From Azospirillum sp. RU38E (lineage in GTDB: Bacteria; Pseudomonadota; Alphaproteobacteria; Azospirillales; Azospirillaceae), in assembly GCF_900188385.1 (NCBI RefSeq), contig NZ_FZOI01000003.1, positions 310,001 to 374,000 on the forward strand: 64,000 nt of DNA, written 5' to 3'. A model generated the notes under the pieces. The model was given only the letters and a program-made list of their open reading frames with translations, was not told the DNA's origin and did not search any database. Position numbers and translations under genes: made by a program. Below, one piece after another: positions 32,834 to 41,774 of this stretch; within the stretch, counting starts at the first letter, position 1, and each line of letters starts with the position of its first letter.

Positions 32834-32966
32834 TAAGCTCTCCCGTAAGGATCAGGAACGGGCCGCGCCGCCGGGTGCGGCCCTTTGCTGTCATCCCTGC
32901 GCTTGCAGATTTGTTCGCGGGATGTTCCAATGGCGAACCTTCTCGCCGCGAAAGATCCCCCCTGCG

Positions 32967-33389
32967 ATGGAACAGCGCGTCACCCTGATCACCCTGCACG
33001 TCGCCGATCTGGCGCGGGCCCGTGCCTTTTATGAAGGGCTGGGCTGGGGCGTGACCGCAGAGGGCGCCGGGGAGGCCTGTTTTTTCCAGCTCGGCCCGTT
33101 GGGCCTGTGCCTGCTGGGGCGGGCGGCTTACCTGCGGGAAATGGCCGGGGATGCCGACCATGTGCCGCCGGGCCCGTCCATGCTGGCCCATAATGTCTTC
33201 CACAAGGCCGATGTCGACACGCTGCTATCTTTCGCCCTGACCCAGGGCGGGCGGCTGGTGCGCCCGGCGGCGGAACAGTTCTGGGGCGGCTATAGCGGCA
33301 TGTTCGCCGACCCGGACGGGCATTATTGGGAAATCGCCTATAATCCTTATTGGCCGCTGGCCGATGATGGCCGCGTCACCATCGCCTGA
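32967..33389 (+). CDS. VOC-family (glyoxalase/bleomycin-resistance-like) protein
   Basis: 140 residues. A single vicinal-oxygen-chelate module pair: VTLITLHVADLARARAFYEG, LGWGVTAEGAGEACFFQLGP, then FADPDGHYWEIAYNPYWPL with the usual metal-ligand glutamate near the end. Proteins of this group may be lyases, dioxygenases or binding proteins; nothing identifies the substrate. It lies 7 nt upstream of the PdeM-like gene and probably shares its mRNA. Confidence 0.88.
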   Translation: MEQRVTLITLHVADLARARAFYEGLGWGVTAEGAGEACFFQLGPLGLCLLGRAAYLREMAGDADHVPPGPSMLAHNVFHKADVDTLLSFALTQGGRLVRPAAEQFWGGYSGMFADPDGHYWEIAYNPYWPLADDGRVTIA

Positions 33390-33395
33390 TCCGGC

Positions 33396-34112
33396 ATGAG
33401 CGACGCGCGTATTCCCCTGAACGGCACCCTGCTGCTGCCGGATATCAGCGGGGCCCTGTTCTGGCCGGAACAGGGCTGGCTGCTGGTGGCCGATCTGCAC
33501 CTGGAAAAGGGTTCCGCCTATGCCCGGTTCGGCCAGTTGCTGCCCCCCTATGACACGGCGGCCACGCTGGCCCGGCTGGAACAGGCCTGCCAACGCTGGC
33601 AGCCCCGGCGGGTGATCTGCCTGGGCGACAGCTTCCATGATGCCGACGCCGCCAGCCGCATCAGCGGCGGCGATGGGCGGCGAATCGCGGCGCTGACCAG
33701 CAGCCATGATTGGGTCTGGATCAGCGGCAACCATGATCCCGCCCCACCGCCCGGCTGGGGCGGTCTGGTGACGGACAGCATCCGCCACGGCCCCCTGCTG
33801 CTGCGCCACGCGGCAGAGGGGGTGAACCCGGCGGGGGAGATTTCTGGCCATTACCATCCCAAGGCGGTGACACAAGTGCGCGGCCGCCGCCTGTCCGCCC
33901 GCTGTTTCGTCAGCGACGGGCAACGGCTGATCCTGCCAGCCTTCGGTGCCTATACAGGCGGGCTGAACGTGCTGGACCCGGCCATCCGCACGCTGTTCGG
34001 CAGAGACATGTTGACCTGGGCGCTGGGGACGGAGCGGCTGCACCTGCTGCCCGCCGCACGGCTGACCGCCGATGCCGCCACGCGGCAGGCGTTGCGACAG
34101 GTGGGCGGATAA
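33396..34112 (+). CDS. Metallophosphoesterase, PdeM-like (ligase-associated DNA damage response)
   Basis: 238 residues. Calcineurin-like metal motifs are in order: LLVADLHLEKGSAYARFG, VICLGDSFHDADAA, WISGNHDPAPPPGW and GEISGHYHPKAVT, followed by SDGQRLILPAFGAYTGGLNV. This layout fits the PdeM endonuclease/phosphoesterase family usually encoded beside a DNA ligase, an exonuclease and a DEXH helicase. None of those partners is here; the gene follows a VOC protein by 6 nt. Just after the stop begins copy 2 of the dispersed hairpin element. Confidence 0.88.
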   Translation: MSDARIPLNGTLLLPDISGALFWPEQGWLLVADLHLEKGSAYARFGQLLPPYDTAATLARLEQACQRWQPRRVICLGDSFHDADAASRISGGDGRRIAALTSSHDWVWISGNHDPAPPPGWGGLVTDSIRHGPLLLRHAAEGVNPAGEISGHYHPKAVTQVRGRRLSARCFVSDGQRLILPAFGAYTGGLNVLDPAIRTLFGRDMLTWALGTERLHLLPAARLTADAATRQALRQVGG

Positions 34113-34129
34113 AAGGGGGATGCCCGATT

Positions 34130-34294
34130 AAATACCAATCCGCCGAGGGTTTGGCCCTTGGCGGATTGGAGGCCGGCGACTGCCGGCCCGCGGGCACATG
34201 CCCGCGTAAGCCAAGCTGCCGGAGGCAGCGCCCGGCGCGTGAGGGAACTCGAAATCTCCCTTGATCGGTCCCGATCAAGGGAGATTTAAATAAT
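34130..34294 (+). repeat. Dispersed multi-hairpin element, copy 2 (complete)
   Basis: Order: AATACCAATCCGCC; hairpin A (AATCCGCC arms, 34136-34167); B (GGCCGGC-GACT-GCCGGCC); C (CGGGCA/TGCCCG); linker TAAGCCAAG; D (GCTGCC-GGA-GGCAGC); linker with GAGGGAAC; E (AAATCTCCCTTGATCGG... returning GATCAAGGGAGATTT). Same strand as copies 1 and 4; it lies 17 nt after the PdeM stop. Confidence 0.85.
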
Positions 34295-34328
34295 GACGGC
34301 CCGGAGCGGGGGATGCATCCGGGCCGTC
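34295..34328. repeat. 11-bp inverted repeat after element copy 2
   Basis: GACGGCCCGGA (34295-34305) pairs with TCCGGGCCGTC (34318-34328). It directly follows the hairpin element and could end transcripts from the left; there is no T-tract on the plus strand. The remaining bases up to the photolyase hold the promoter at 34496 and nothing else I can name. Confidence 0.5.
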
Positions 34329-34495
34329 GGGTGCCCGGCGGCGGAACGGGGGGGAAGTCCAGGCCGGGGGAGGGCCAGTATCCGCCATTGGTGCCGGGCA
34401 CATTCAATAGATAGGGCTCGATTCCGCCGAATCAACAATCAGCGCCCATGACTTTGGTATTAATCAACGATAGACCTTAGGTCGAAACAAGCCGC

Positions 34496-34525
34496 TGATC
34501 CAATGTCGCACCGGCACCGTATAAG
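34496..34525 (+). promoter_or_regulatory. ECF11/RpoE-type promoter ahead of the photolyase operon
   Basis: TGATCC at 34496-34501 and CGTATAAG starting at 34518 (16 bases between TGATCC and CGTA). TGATCC is the -35 element recognised by the RpoE-ChrR class of singlet-oxygen sigma factors, and the downstream CGTA/TATAAG fits the expected -10 region. It lies about 40 nt before the phrB ATG. The sigma factor gene itself is not in this window. Confidence 0.6.
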
Positions 34526-34563
34526 CCGTTGATGGAAAAGATTACCGGAGCCCCTGGCCGTTG

Positions 34564-36048
34564 ATGACGACACACCCGAGCGCCCCGATCATTGTCTGGT
34601 TCCGCCAGGATTTGCGTCTGGCCGACAACCCGGCGCTGCACCATGCCGCCCAGACCGGGCGGCCGGTGCTGCCGGTCTATGTGCTGGATGATGTGACGCC
34701 CGGCCCCTGGCGGGCCGGCGGTGCCAGCCGCTGGTGGCTGCATCACAGCCTGACCGCCCTGGCCGCCGATCTGGCGACACGCGGCAGCCGCCTGTTGCTG
34801 CTACGCGGGCCGGGTGATGCGGTGATCCGCGATCTGGCCCGGCAGACGGGTGCCGCAGAGGTGGTGTGGAACCGCTGCTATGAGCCGTTCGCCGTGGAAC
34901 GCGACAGCCGGCTGAAGGCGGCCCTGTCCGATGATGGCATCACCGCCCGCAGCTTCAACGGTTCCCTGCTGAAGGAACCGTGGGAGGTGATGACGGGGGC
35001 CGGCACGGCTTTCAAGGTCTTCACCCCCTATTGGCGGGCCTGTCTGGCGGCCATGAACCCGGCCCCGGCCCTGCCCGCGCCGGCGCGGCTGCCCCCGCTG
35101 GCCGCCGCACCCGCCGGCGATGCATTGGCCGATTGGGCGCTGCTGCCGACCAAGCCTGACTGGGCCGGTGGGATGCGCGCCTTCTGGCGGGCGGACGGCA
35201 TCGGGGAAGCGGCGGCCATGGCCCGGCTGGAAAACTTCCTGTCCGGGCCGGCGGCGCAGTATAAGCAGGACCGCGACATGCCGGGGCTGGAGGGCACCTC
35301 GCGCCTGTCCCCGCACCTGCATTTCGGCGAAATCTCCCCCCGGCAGATCTGGCACCGGGCCAAGGCGCGCGCGGCCACGGTGCCAGAGGCGGCAGCCGCA
35401 CAGATTGACGGATTCCTGCGGGAAATCGGCTGGCGGGAATTCTGCTACTCTCTGCTGTACAATTTCCCCACCCTGCCGGAACGGCCGCTGAATCCGGCCT
35501 TTGACGCTTTCCCCTGGGCCGACGATCCCGCCCTGCTGGCCGCGTGGCAGCGGGGGCGCACCGGTTATCCCATTGTCGATGCCGGGCTGCGCCAGCTCTG
35601 GACCACCGGCTGGATGCATAACCGGGTGCGGATGATCGTCGGTTCCCTGCTGGTCAAGCATCTGCTGCTGCCCTGGCAGGCGGGGCAGGATTGGTTCTGG
35701 GATACGCTGGTCGATGCCGATCTGGCCAATAATGCCGCCGGCTGGCAATGGATCGGGGGTTGCGGGGCCGATGCCGCACCCTATTTCCGCGTGTTCAACC
35801 CGGTGCTTCAGGGCCAGAAATTCGATGCCGAGGGGCATTATGTCCGGCACTGGGTACCAGAACTGAAACAATTGCCGGCCAAATATATCCACGCGCCCTG
35901 GGAGGCACCGACCATGGTGCTGCGGGACGCCGGGATCGTGTTGGGGCATCATTACCCCCGGCCGGTCATCGACCATGCGATGGGACGCCAGCGCGCCCTT
36001 GACGCCTTTCAGGCGATCAAGGGCGGTGCAGGGCCGACAGCGGATTAA
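34564..36048 (+). CDS. phrB: Class I deoxyribodipyrimidine photolyase
   Basis: 494 residues. The N-terminal antenna domain ([20 protein letters not shown]) and C-terminal FAD domain ([100 protein letters not shown]) are complete, including the tryptophan-rich electron path. It splits cyclobutane pyrimidine dimers using blue light. ATG at 34564 is preferred to the adjoining TTG. It is the first gene of an operon with an FAD oxidoreductase, DUF1365 and a CFA-type synthase, behind an ECF11-like promoter. Confidence 0.97.
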   Translation: MTTHPSAPIIVWFRQDLRLADNPALHHAAQTGRPVLPVYVLDDVTPGPWRAGGASRWWLHHSLTALAADLATRGSRLLLLRGPGDAVIRDLARQTGAAEVVWNRCYEPFAVERDSRLKAALSDDGITARSFNGSLLKEPWEVMTGAGTAFKVFTPYWRACLAAMNPAPALPAPARLPPLAAAPAGDALADWALLPTKPDWAGGMRAFWRADGIGEAAAMARLENFLSGPAAQYKQDRDMPGLEGTSRLSPHLHFGEISPRQIWHRAKARAATVPEAAAAQIDGFLREIGWREFCYSLLYNFPTLPERPLNPAFDAFPWADDPALLAAWQRGRTGYPIVDAGLRQLWTTGWMHNRVRMIVGSLLVKHLLLPWQAGQDWFWDTLVDADLANNAAGWQWIGGCGADAAPYFRVFNPVLQGQKFDAEGHYVRHWVPELKQLPAKYIHAPWEAPTMVLRDAGIVLGHHYPRPVIDHAMGRQRALDAFQAIKGGAGPTAD

Positions 36049-36063
36049 GAAAGGGTTCAGCTT

Positions 36064-37401
36064 ATGAAAATCGCTGTCATTGGTGCCGGCATTTCCGGTC
36101 TCAGTGCCGCCTGGCTGCTGCGGCGCCACGGGTACGACGTCACGGTCTATGAACAGAATGACTATCTGGGCGGCCATTCCAATACGGTGGACGCCCCCGG
36201 CGCCCATGGCCGCACCGTGCCGGTGGATACCGGCTTCATCGTCTTCAACGAGGCGACATATCCCAACCTGATCGCCCTGTTCGATCATCTGGGCGTGCCC
36301 TCCACCCCCTGCACCATGAGCTTCGCCGTCAGCCTGGATCGGGGCCGGCTGGAATATTCCGGCAGCAATCTGGCCGGCATGTTCGCGCAGAAGCGTAACC
36401 TGCTGTCGCCCACCTATCACCTGATGCTGCGCGACATCATGCGCTTCTACAAGGAAGCGCCAAAGCTGCTGCGCGACCCGCGCGCCATCGATCTGACGCT
36501 GGGCGAATATCTGGATGCCGGCCGCTATGGCCATCGCTTCATCTATGATCATCTGCTGCCGATGGGGGCGGCCATCTGGTCTTCCACCATCTCGGAGATG
36601 CTGTCCTTCCCGGCACAGAGCTTCGTGCGTTTCTTCCAAAATCACGGGCTGCTGAAGGTGAAGAACCGGCCGCAATGGTTCACCGTGAAGGGCGGCAGCC
36701 GCACCTATGTGCGGGTGCTGGCCGATACGCTGGGCGACCGCTGCCTGATCAATTGTGCCATTACCAGCCTGCACCGCACCCCCAGCGGGGTGGAAATCCA
36801 GGATGCCACCGGCCGGACCAGCCATTATGACCAGGTGGTGATCGGCGCCCATGCCGATCAGGCGCTTGCCATGCTGACCGATGCGACGCCGGACGAACAG
36901 CAGGTGCTGGGCGCCTTCCGCTATCAGTTGAACCGCGCCTGCCTGCATAGCGACCCGGCCCTGATGCCGGTGCGGCCCAAGGCCTGGTCGGCCTGGAACT
37001 ATCTGGCCAATGGCACGCGCGAACGCCGGGCCAAGGTCTCCGTCACCTATTGGATGAATGAGCTGCAGGGGATTGAGGCATCCACCCCGCTATTTGTCAC
37101 CCTGAACCCAATCCGGGAGCCAAGGCCGGAATATCGCATCAAGGAATTCATCTACGATCACCCGATGTTCGATGCCGCCGCCCTGCAGGCACAAAGCCGC
37201 ATCGCCGATATCCAGGGCGTGCGTCGCACCTGGTTCTGTGGCGCCTATATGGGCTATGGCTTCCATGAGGATGGCCTGTCGGCCGGGCTGGCGGTGGCCG
37301 AAGCGCTGGGCGCCCGGCGGCCCTGGACTGTTACCGACGCCTCGCCCGCCGGGCGCAATGCCCGCCCGCGCGGCGGTAAGGCCCAGGTGGCGGCGGCGTG
37401 A
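36064..37401 (+). CDS. FAD-dependent amine-oxidase-like oxidoreductase of the photolyase/CFA cluster
   Basis: 445 residues. FAD-binding motif MKIAVIGAGISGLSAAWLLR with YEQNDYLGGHSNTVDAP, then PVDTGFIVFNEATYPNLIAL, and a C-terminal FAD-contact region GAYMGYGFHEDGLSAGLAVA. This family sits beside DUF1365 and CFA-synthase genes in many singlet-oxygen regulons; related flavoproteins have been linked to desaturating methylated fatty acids during furan fatty-acid formation in Rhodobacter (recalled, not verified here). It probably acts on membrane lipid acyl chains (inference). 15 nt after phrB and overlapping DUF1365 by 4 nt. Confidence 0.9.
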   Translation: MKIAVIGAGISGLSAAWLLRRHGYDVTVYEQNDYLGGHSNTVDAPGAHGRTVPVDTGFIVFNEATYPNLIALFDHLGVPSTPCTMSFAVSLDRGRLEYSGSNLAGMFAQKRNLLSPTYHLMLRDIMRFYKEAPKLLRDPRAIDLTLGEYLDAGRYGHRFIYDHLLPMGAAIWSSTISEMLSFPAQSFVRFFQNHGLLKVKNRPQWFTVKGGSRTYVRVLADTLGDRCLINCAITSLHRTPSGVEIQDATGRTSHYDQVVIGAHADQALAMLTDATPDEQQVLGAFRYQLNRACLHSDPALMPVRPKAWSAWNYLANGTRERRAKVSVTYWMNELQGIEASTPLFVTLNPIREPRPEYRIKEFIYDHPMFDAAALQAQSRIADIQGVRRTWFCGAYMGYGFHEDGLSAGLAVAEALGARRPWTVTDASPAGRNARPRGGKAQVAAA

Positions 37402-38195
37402 CCGGCATGGCAGCGGCGGAACCGGACCACGCGCTTTATCTCTGCCGGGTGTTCCACGCCAGGCACCGGCCGTTCCGCCATGCCTTCAGCTATCGCCTCT
37501 ACACGTTGCTGCTGGATATTGACCGGCTGGACCATCTGCCCTGGCCGCTGGTCCATGAACGGCCGGGCCTGCTGTCCATCCGGGCGCGCGACCATGGCCG
37601 GCGCGACGGTTCGCCTCTACGCCCCTGGGTAGAGGAGATGCTGGCGGAAAAGGGCGTGGAGCTGGAGGGTGGGCGTATCCTGATGCTGGCCATGCCGCGG
37701 GTGCTGGGCTACGCCTTCAATCCGCTGACCGTCTATTACTGTCACGGGCCGGACGGGGGCTTGCGGGCCCTGCTGTACGAGGTGAAGAACACTTTCGGCG
37801 ACCAGCATTGCTATACCGTGCCTACGCCCGGCGGCTGGGATGCACGCCAGGGGGCCAGACACGCCCATGACAAGGAATTCCACGTCTCCCCCTTTTTTGA
37901 TATTGCGGGGGATTACCACTTCCGCACCGGCCAGCCGGGTGACAAGCTCGCCCTGGATATCAGGCTGTTGGATGGGGAAGGTGAATTATTGGTGGCAACC
38001 CAGACAGGGCGGCGCCGGCCCCTGACCAGCACCAGCCTGTGGCGGGCGCTGGCCCTGCATCCGCTGGTGACATTGAAGGCCATCACCGCCATCCATTGGC
38101 AGGCCTGGCACCTGTGGCGCAAGGGGGCGAAATTCCATCGCCGGCCTGATCCGCCCGTGCAGCTGAAAACACGGCTTGCCGAACGACAAAACTGA
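37398..38195 (+). CDS. DUF1365-family protein
   Basis: 265 residues from the GTG at 37398 (an ATG at 37407 is an alternative). Family marks are LYLCRVFHARHRPFRHAFSY, MLAMPRVLGYAFNPLTVYYC, LLYEVKNTFGDQHCY and KEFHVSPFFDIAGDYHFR. DUF1365 proteins are found almost always with an FAD oxidoreductase and a cyclopropane-fatty-acid-synthase-like methyltransferase, but their activity is unproved. The start overlaps the previous stop (GTGA), so the operon is translationally coupled. Confidence 0.93.
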   Translation: MTGMAAAEPDHALYLCRVFHARHRPFRHAFSYRLYTLLLDIDRLDHLPWPLVHERPGLLSIRARDHGRRDGSPLRPWVEEMLAEKGVELEGGRILMLAMPRVLGYAFNPLTVYYCHGPDGGLRALLYEVKNTFGDQHCYTVPTPGGWDARQGARHAHDKEFHVSPFFDIAGDYHFRTGQPGDKLALDIRLLDGEGELLVATQTGRRRPLTSTSLWRALALHPLVTLKAITAIHWQAWHLWRKGAKFHRRPDPPVQLKTRLAERQN

Positions 38196-38230
38196 ACAAC
38201 TTCAATAACCGCCAAGCCTATGGTGGAGCC

Positions 38231-39466
38231 ATGACCGAACAGACCGAATCCCGTTATCTCGGCCTTGCCGATGCCGCAGATTACCGCCCGTCCCGGCTGA
38301 TGGGGGTGCTGCTGGCCATGGCCCCCAATATCCGCGTCGGTGCCCTGACCATCGTGCTGCCCAACGGCACCAGCCACCGGTTCGATGGCACGGAGCCGGG
38401 GCCGCATGGCGTGCTGTATGTGCGCAATGACCGGCTTGCCGCCCGCATGTTGAGCGGCGGCAAGCTGGGCTTCTGCGAAAGCTATCTGGAGGGGGACTGG
38501 TCCAGCCCGGACACGCTGGCGCTGTTTGAAATGGCGCTGCGCAATGAGGCGGAGCTGGACCGCGCCATGAACGGGCGCACCTGGGTGAAGCTGCTGCAAT
38601 TCCTGATGCACGCCGCCCGGCCCAACAGCAAGCGCGGCAGCAGGCGCAACATCGCCTATCATTATGATCTGGGGAATAATTTTTATGAAGGCTGGTTGGA
38701 CCCCAGCATGACCTATTCCGCCGCACTCTATGCCGACCTGGAAAAGCCGGAGTCGCTGACGGCGGCGCAGACCCGCAAATATGCCGCCATTGCCCAGCGC
38801 ATGGATCTGGCCCCCGGCCAGCATGTGCTGGAGGTGGGCTGCGGCTGGGGCGGCTTTGCCGAATATGCCGCCAAGCATGTCGGCGCCCGCGTCACCGGCA
38901 TCACCATCAGCCAGGCGCAATATGATTATGCCTGCGCCCGCATCCAGCGCGAAGGGCTGGGGGAGAAGGTGGAAATCCGCTTGCAGGATTACCGCGACAC
39001 CCAGGGGCAGTTTGACCGTATCGCCAGCATCGAAATGTTCGAGGCGGTGGGCGAACGGTATTGGCCCACCTTCTTCTCCTCCCTGCATGACCGGCTGAAG
39101 CCGGGTGGGCGCGGTGCTTTACAGATCATCACCATCGGGGAAGAGCATTTCGAGGGCTACCGCCGGGGTGCTGATTATATTCAGCGCTATATTTTCCCCG
39201 GCGGCATGTTGCCCAGCCCCACCCGCCTGCGGGCGGAAATCGAGGCGGCGGGGCTGGTCTGGCGCGGGGGGGAGGGCTATGGCCTGCACTACGCCCGTAC
39301 CCTGCTGGAATGGCAGGAACGTTTCCAGGCCGCCTGGCCCGATCTGGCCCGCCAGGGCTTTGACGAGCGGTTCAAGCGCATGTGGGAACAATATCTCTGG
39401 TACTGCGCCGCCGGCTTCCGCGTCGGCACCATCGATGTAATGCATGTCGGTATCGGCCGGGATTGA
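38231..39466 (+). CDS. Cyclopropane-fatty-acyl-phospholipid synthase-family methyltransferase
   Basis: 411 residues. An N-terminal lipid-binding region precedes the SAM domain: NIAYHYDLGNNFYEGWLDPS, MTYSAALYADLEKPESL, motif I HVLEVGCGWGGFAEYAAKHV, VTGITISQAQYDYACARIQR, then SIEMFEAVGERYWPTFFSSL and QRYIFPGGMLPSPTRLRAEI. It transfers a methylene or methyl from S-adenosylmethionine to unsaturated acyl chains in membrane phospholipids. With the FAD enzyme and DUF1365 it could form a cyclopropane- or furan-type fatty acid (inference). Last gene of the photolyase operon. Confidence 0.95.
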   Translation: MTEQTESRYLGLADAADYRPSRLMGVLLAMAPNIRVGALTIVLPNGTSHRFDGTEPGPHGVLYVRNDRLAARMLSGGKLGFCESYLEGDWSSPDTLALFEMALRNEAELDRAMNGRTWVKLLQFLMHAARPNSKRGSRRNIAYHYDLGNNFYEGWLDPSMTYSAALYADLEKPESLTAAQTRKYAAIAQRMDLAPGQHVLEVGCGWGGFAEYAAKHVGARVTGITISQAQYDYACARIQREGLGEKVEIRLQDYRDTQGQFDRIASIEMFEAVGERYWPTFFSSLHDRLKPGGRGALQIITIGEEHFEGYRRGADYIQRYIFPGGMLPSPTRLRAEIEAAGLVWRGGEGYGLHYARTLLEWQERFQAAWPDLARQGFDERFKRMWEQYLWYCAAGFRVGTIDVMHVGIGRD

Positions 39467-39522
39467 TGGACGGGGGGAGTGGGTGAGGTCTGGTTGACCA
39501 CATCCCTCCCCTTTGTCCCTCG

Positions 39523-40083
39523 TCAGACGACAAACGCCATCTGTTCAATCCGCACCAGCCGCCGGCCGGCCAGTTCCAGGTCACCCAGGCGGAAGGCATC
39601 CAGCAGCAGGCGCAGTTCCGCCTGCATCTCCGTTCTGATCTCCCCCTTCAACCGCTCTCGCGCGGCTTGGGTAGCGGCCACCGCCAGCCGCAATTCCCAA
39701 TCCCCGCCATGGGCAGGCGGCGGCGGGACGGCATCGGCAATCGTCAGCAGCGCCCTCGCCCGGCGGGCCGGGTCGCGCAATTGCGCCAGCGCATCGCCCA
39801 GGGCGCGGCGCTGGCGTTCGGCCACTTCAGCCACCGCCTCCCCCTTCCCGGCAAAGCGGGCGGGGGCCAGGATGCGGGCAAAACCGGCCTGCTGCCGGTC
39901 CAGCACGTCGGTGGCGATCTCAAACGACGGGGCCAGCCCCAGCCGGGTGAAGGGATCAACATCGCCGGGCGGCTGGATAGTGCCGCAGCCATGGCAGAAC
40001 AGGGCCCGCGCGGCCACACCGGCCCCACAATGCCAGCAGGGCTGCGGCTCGGGCTGGCCATCGCGGGGTGTCGTCATATCCAT
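39523..40083 (-). CDS. HscB-like J-domain protein with degenerate HPD motif
   Basis: 186 residues. The N-terminal zinc ribbon (CWHCGAGVAARALFCHGCGT) and IQPPGDVDPFTRLGLAPSFE match the layout of HscB co-chaperones, which carry IscU to the HscA chaperone in iron-sulfur assembly. In those the helix-loop reads LHPDRF; here it reads LAPARFAGK, so the His and Asp needed to stimulate the Hsp70 ATPase are both alanine. The C-terminal three-helix part (residues about 110-186) that would hold IscU remains. It may therefore be an inactive adaptor or may have a different role. A cysteine desulfurase gene lies nearby on the same strand. Confidence 0.7.
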   Translation of the reverse strand: MDMTTPRDGQPEPQPCWHCGAGVAARALFCHGCGTIQPPGDVDPFTRLGLAPSFEIATDVLDRQQAGFARILAPARFAGKGEAVAEVAERQRRALGDALAQLRDPARRARALLTIADAVPPPPAHGGDWELRLAVAATQAARERLKGEIRTEMQAELRLLLDAFRLGDLELAGRRLVRIEQMAFVV

Positions 40084-40148
40084 TCCAAAGGTTCCTTGTG
40101 GCCTTGCCCCCCATCCGGTGTGATGGCGCCGGTGGGGTGGGCTGCCGC

Positions 40149-40589
40149 TTAATGCTGATCCGGCCAGAAGGCCCCATCCATGATCTGCTCAAAAGACCAG
40201 GGGCATTCTGCCGGAAAGGTTTCTTCCGCTATCGATGTTTCGCGTGCGGCAGCGATGATGGCGACGGCATAGGCGTCCGCTATAGCCTCAGGAAGATAAG
40301 ACTTCAGGCTGGGATTGTCGGCGAGATGCCGGGCAGCCTCCCGCCGCTTTTCCTTGATCGTCAATTGCCAGGAAACACAGCGACCGGCAGGCTGAAACTG
40401 CCATTGCAGCAGATGCATCAGCAGAACCTTCAAGCGGCTGATCAGTTCCCGCTTTTCGGTCTTGCCCATGCTCTCGATCTCCTCGGCGATATTGTCGATA
40501 TCCGCCGCCGACAGCTTGCCGGCGCGCAGCAAGGCCGCCTGTTCCATGGCCCAGGCATAGAAATCCGTCTCATAGAGATTTCCGCTCAT
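40149..40589 (-). CDS. DUF29 domain-containing protein
   Basis: 146 residues. The ATG at 40589 follows GGAGG, giving the standard DUF29 opening (MSGNLYETDFYAWAMEQAAL, LRAGKLSAADIDNIAEEIES, MGKTEKRELISRLKVLLMHL), then LLQWQFQPAGRCVSWQLTIK and a Trp/Phe-rich end. DUF29 proteins are small helical proteins common in cyanobacteria and alphaproteobacteria, of unknown function. A longer in-frame reading has no ribosome site. It lies between the HscB-like gene and the cysteine desulfurase, same strand. Confidence 0.92.
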   Translation of the reverse strand: MSGNLYETDFYAWAMEQAALLRAGKLSAADIDNIAEEIESMGKTEKRELISRLKVLLMHLLQWQFQPAGRCVSWQLTIKEKRREAARHLADNPSLKSYLPEAIADAYAVAIIAAARETSIAEETFPAECPWSFEQIMDGAFWPDQH

Positions 40590-40667
40590 CCAGCGCCTCC
40601 ACCCATCGAAACCCGGCGGATCATAGCACATTCCATGATCAACACGGTTCGCCGTGGGGATCATATA

Positions 40668-41774
40668 TTAACGCGGTACGCGGGCGGCAATGCGGGACCA
40701 GCTTTCCAGGAAACGATCGACTTCCTCGCCCGTGCTGTCCCAGCCCAGCGACACCCGAATGGCGCAGCCGGCCAGATCCTCCCCCAGCCCCATGGCCATC
40801 AGGACGTGGGAGGATTTCACCTTGCCGCTGGAACAGGCGGACCCCGCCGACACGGCCACCCGCGCCAGATCGAACGCCATCAACTGGCCATTGGCCGGTG
40901 CGCCGGGCAGCACGATGCAGCTGGTATTGGCCACGCGCGGCGCGCCGGCACCGGGGATCAGCACCGGCGGGTGCCGTTCGCGTACCGCCGTTTCCAGCCG
41001 GTCACGCAGCCGGGTTAAACCGGCATATTCATCCAGCCCTGCCAGCGCCGCCGCTGCCGCCGCGCCAAAACCGGCAATGCCGGCGACATTTTCCGTGCCC
41101 GCCCGCATCCGCCGTTCCTGCCCGCCGCCCTTCAGCAGCGGGGCCAGCGGGATGCCGGGATGGGCCACCAGCGCCCCCACCCCCTGCGGCCCGCCGATCT
41201 TGTGGGCCGACAGCGTCAGCAGATCGGCCCCCCAATCGCCCATATCCACCGGCAGCCGCCCCACCGCCTGCACCGCATCGCTGTGCAGCCAGCCGCCCTG
41301 GTCATGTACCAGAGTGGCCAGCTCCACCATGGGCTGCACCACCCCGGTTTCGCTGTTCACCGCCTGGATGCTGACCAGGGCCGGCGTGGGATCGGCGGCC
41401 AAAAGCCGCACCAGCGCCGCGCGGTCGATCAGCCCATCGCCATCCACCGGCACCCGCACGGCACCGGGTGCCGCCTCCAGCACGGAGGCATGTTCGGTCG
41501 CCCCCACCAGGATGCGGCGGCCATGGGCGGCGGCCAGTGCCAGGGCCTGGTTATTGGCCTCTGTTCCGCCGCCTGTGAAGGTGATATCGGCAGGGTTCAC
41601 CCCGACCAGCTCCGCCACCTGTTCGCGCGCATCTTCCACAAAACGGCGGGCGCGGCGGCCAAAGGCGTGGATGGAGGATGGGTTGCCCACATGGTCCATG
41701 GCTGCCAGCATGGCGACGCGCGCCTGGGGGCGCAGCGGGGCGGTGGCGTTCCAATCCAGATAAAAGCCCGTCAT
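40668..41774 (-). CDS. Cysteine desulfurase, NifS/IscS class
   Basis: 368 residues. PLP-binding Lys in LLTLSAHKIGGPQGVGALVA, cofactor-site FTGGGTEANNQALALAAAHG and GGWLHSDAVQAVGRLPVDMG, and active-site cysteine in SAGSACSSGKVKSSHVLMAM. The enzyme takes sulfur from cysteine for iron-sulfur clusters, tRNA thiolation or cofactors. It is in the group I (IscS-like) length class but lacks the long C-terminal tail of IscS. Divergent from a serine hydrolase gene, an arrangement seen near suf genes in alphaproteobacteria, although suf genes are not in this window. Confidence 0.94.
   Translation of the reverse strand: MTGFYLDWNATAPLRPQARVAMLAAMDHVGNPSSIHAFGRRARRFVEDAREQVAELVGVNPADITFTGGGTEANNQALALAAAHGRRILVGATEHASVLEAAPGAVRVPVDGDGLIDRAALVRLLAADPTPALVSIQAVNSETGVVQPMVELATLVHDQGGWLHSDAVQAVGRLPVDMGDWGADLLTLSAHKIGGPQGVGALVAHPGIPLAPLLKGGGQERRMRAGTENVAGIAGFGAAAAAALAGLDEYAGLTRLRDRLETAVRERHPPVLIPGAGAPRVANTSCIVLPGAPANGQLMAFDLARVAVSAGSACSSGKVKSSHVLMAMGLGEDLAGCAIRVSLGWDSTGEEVDRFLESWSRIAARVPR

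Noticed and set aside
34801-36948. 715-residue minus-strand frame opposite phrB and the FAD oxidoreductase
   Set aside because: No domain; composition is Gly/His/Gln-rich as expected for the reverse strand of GC-rich genes; both plus-strand genes have full motif sets.
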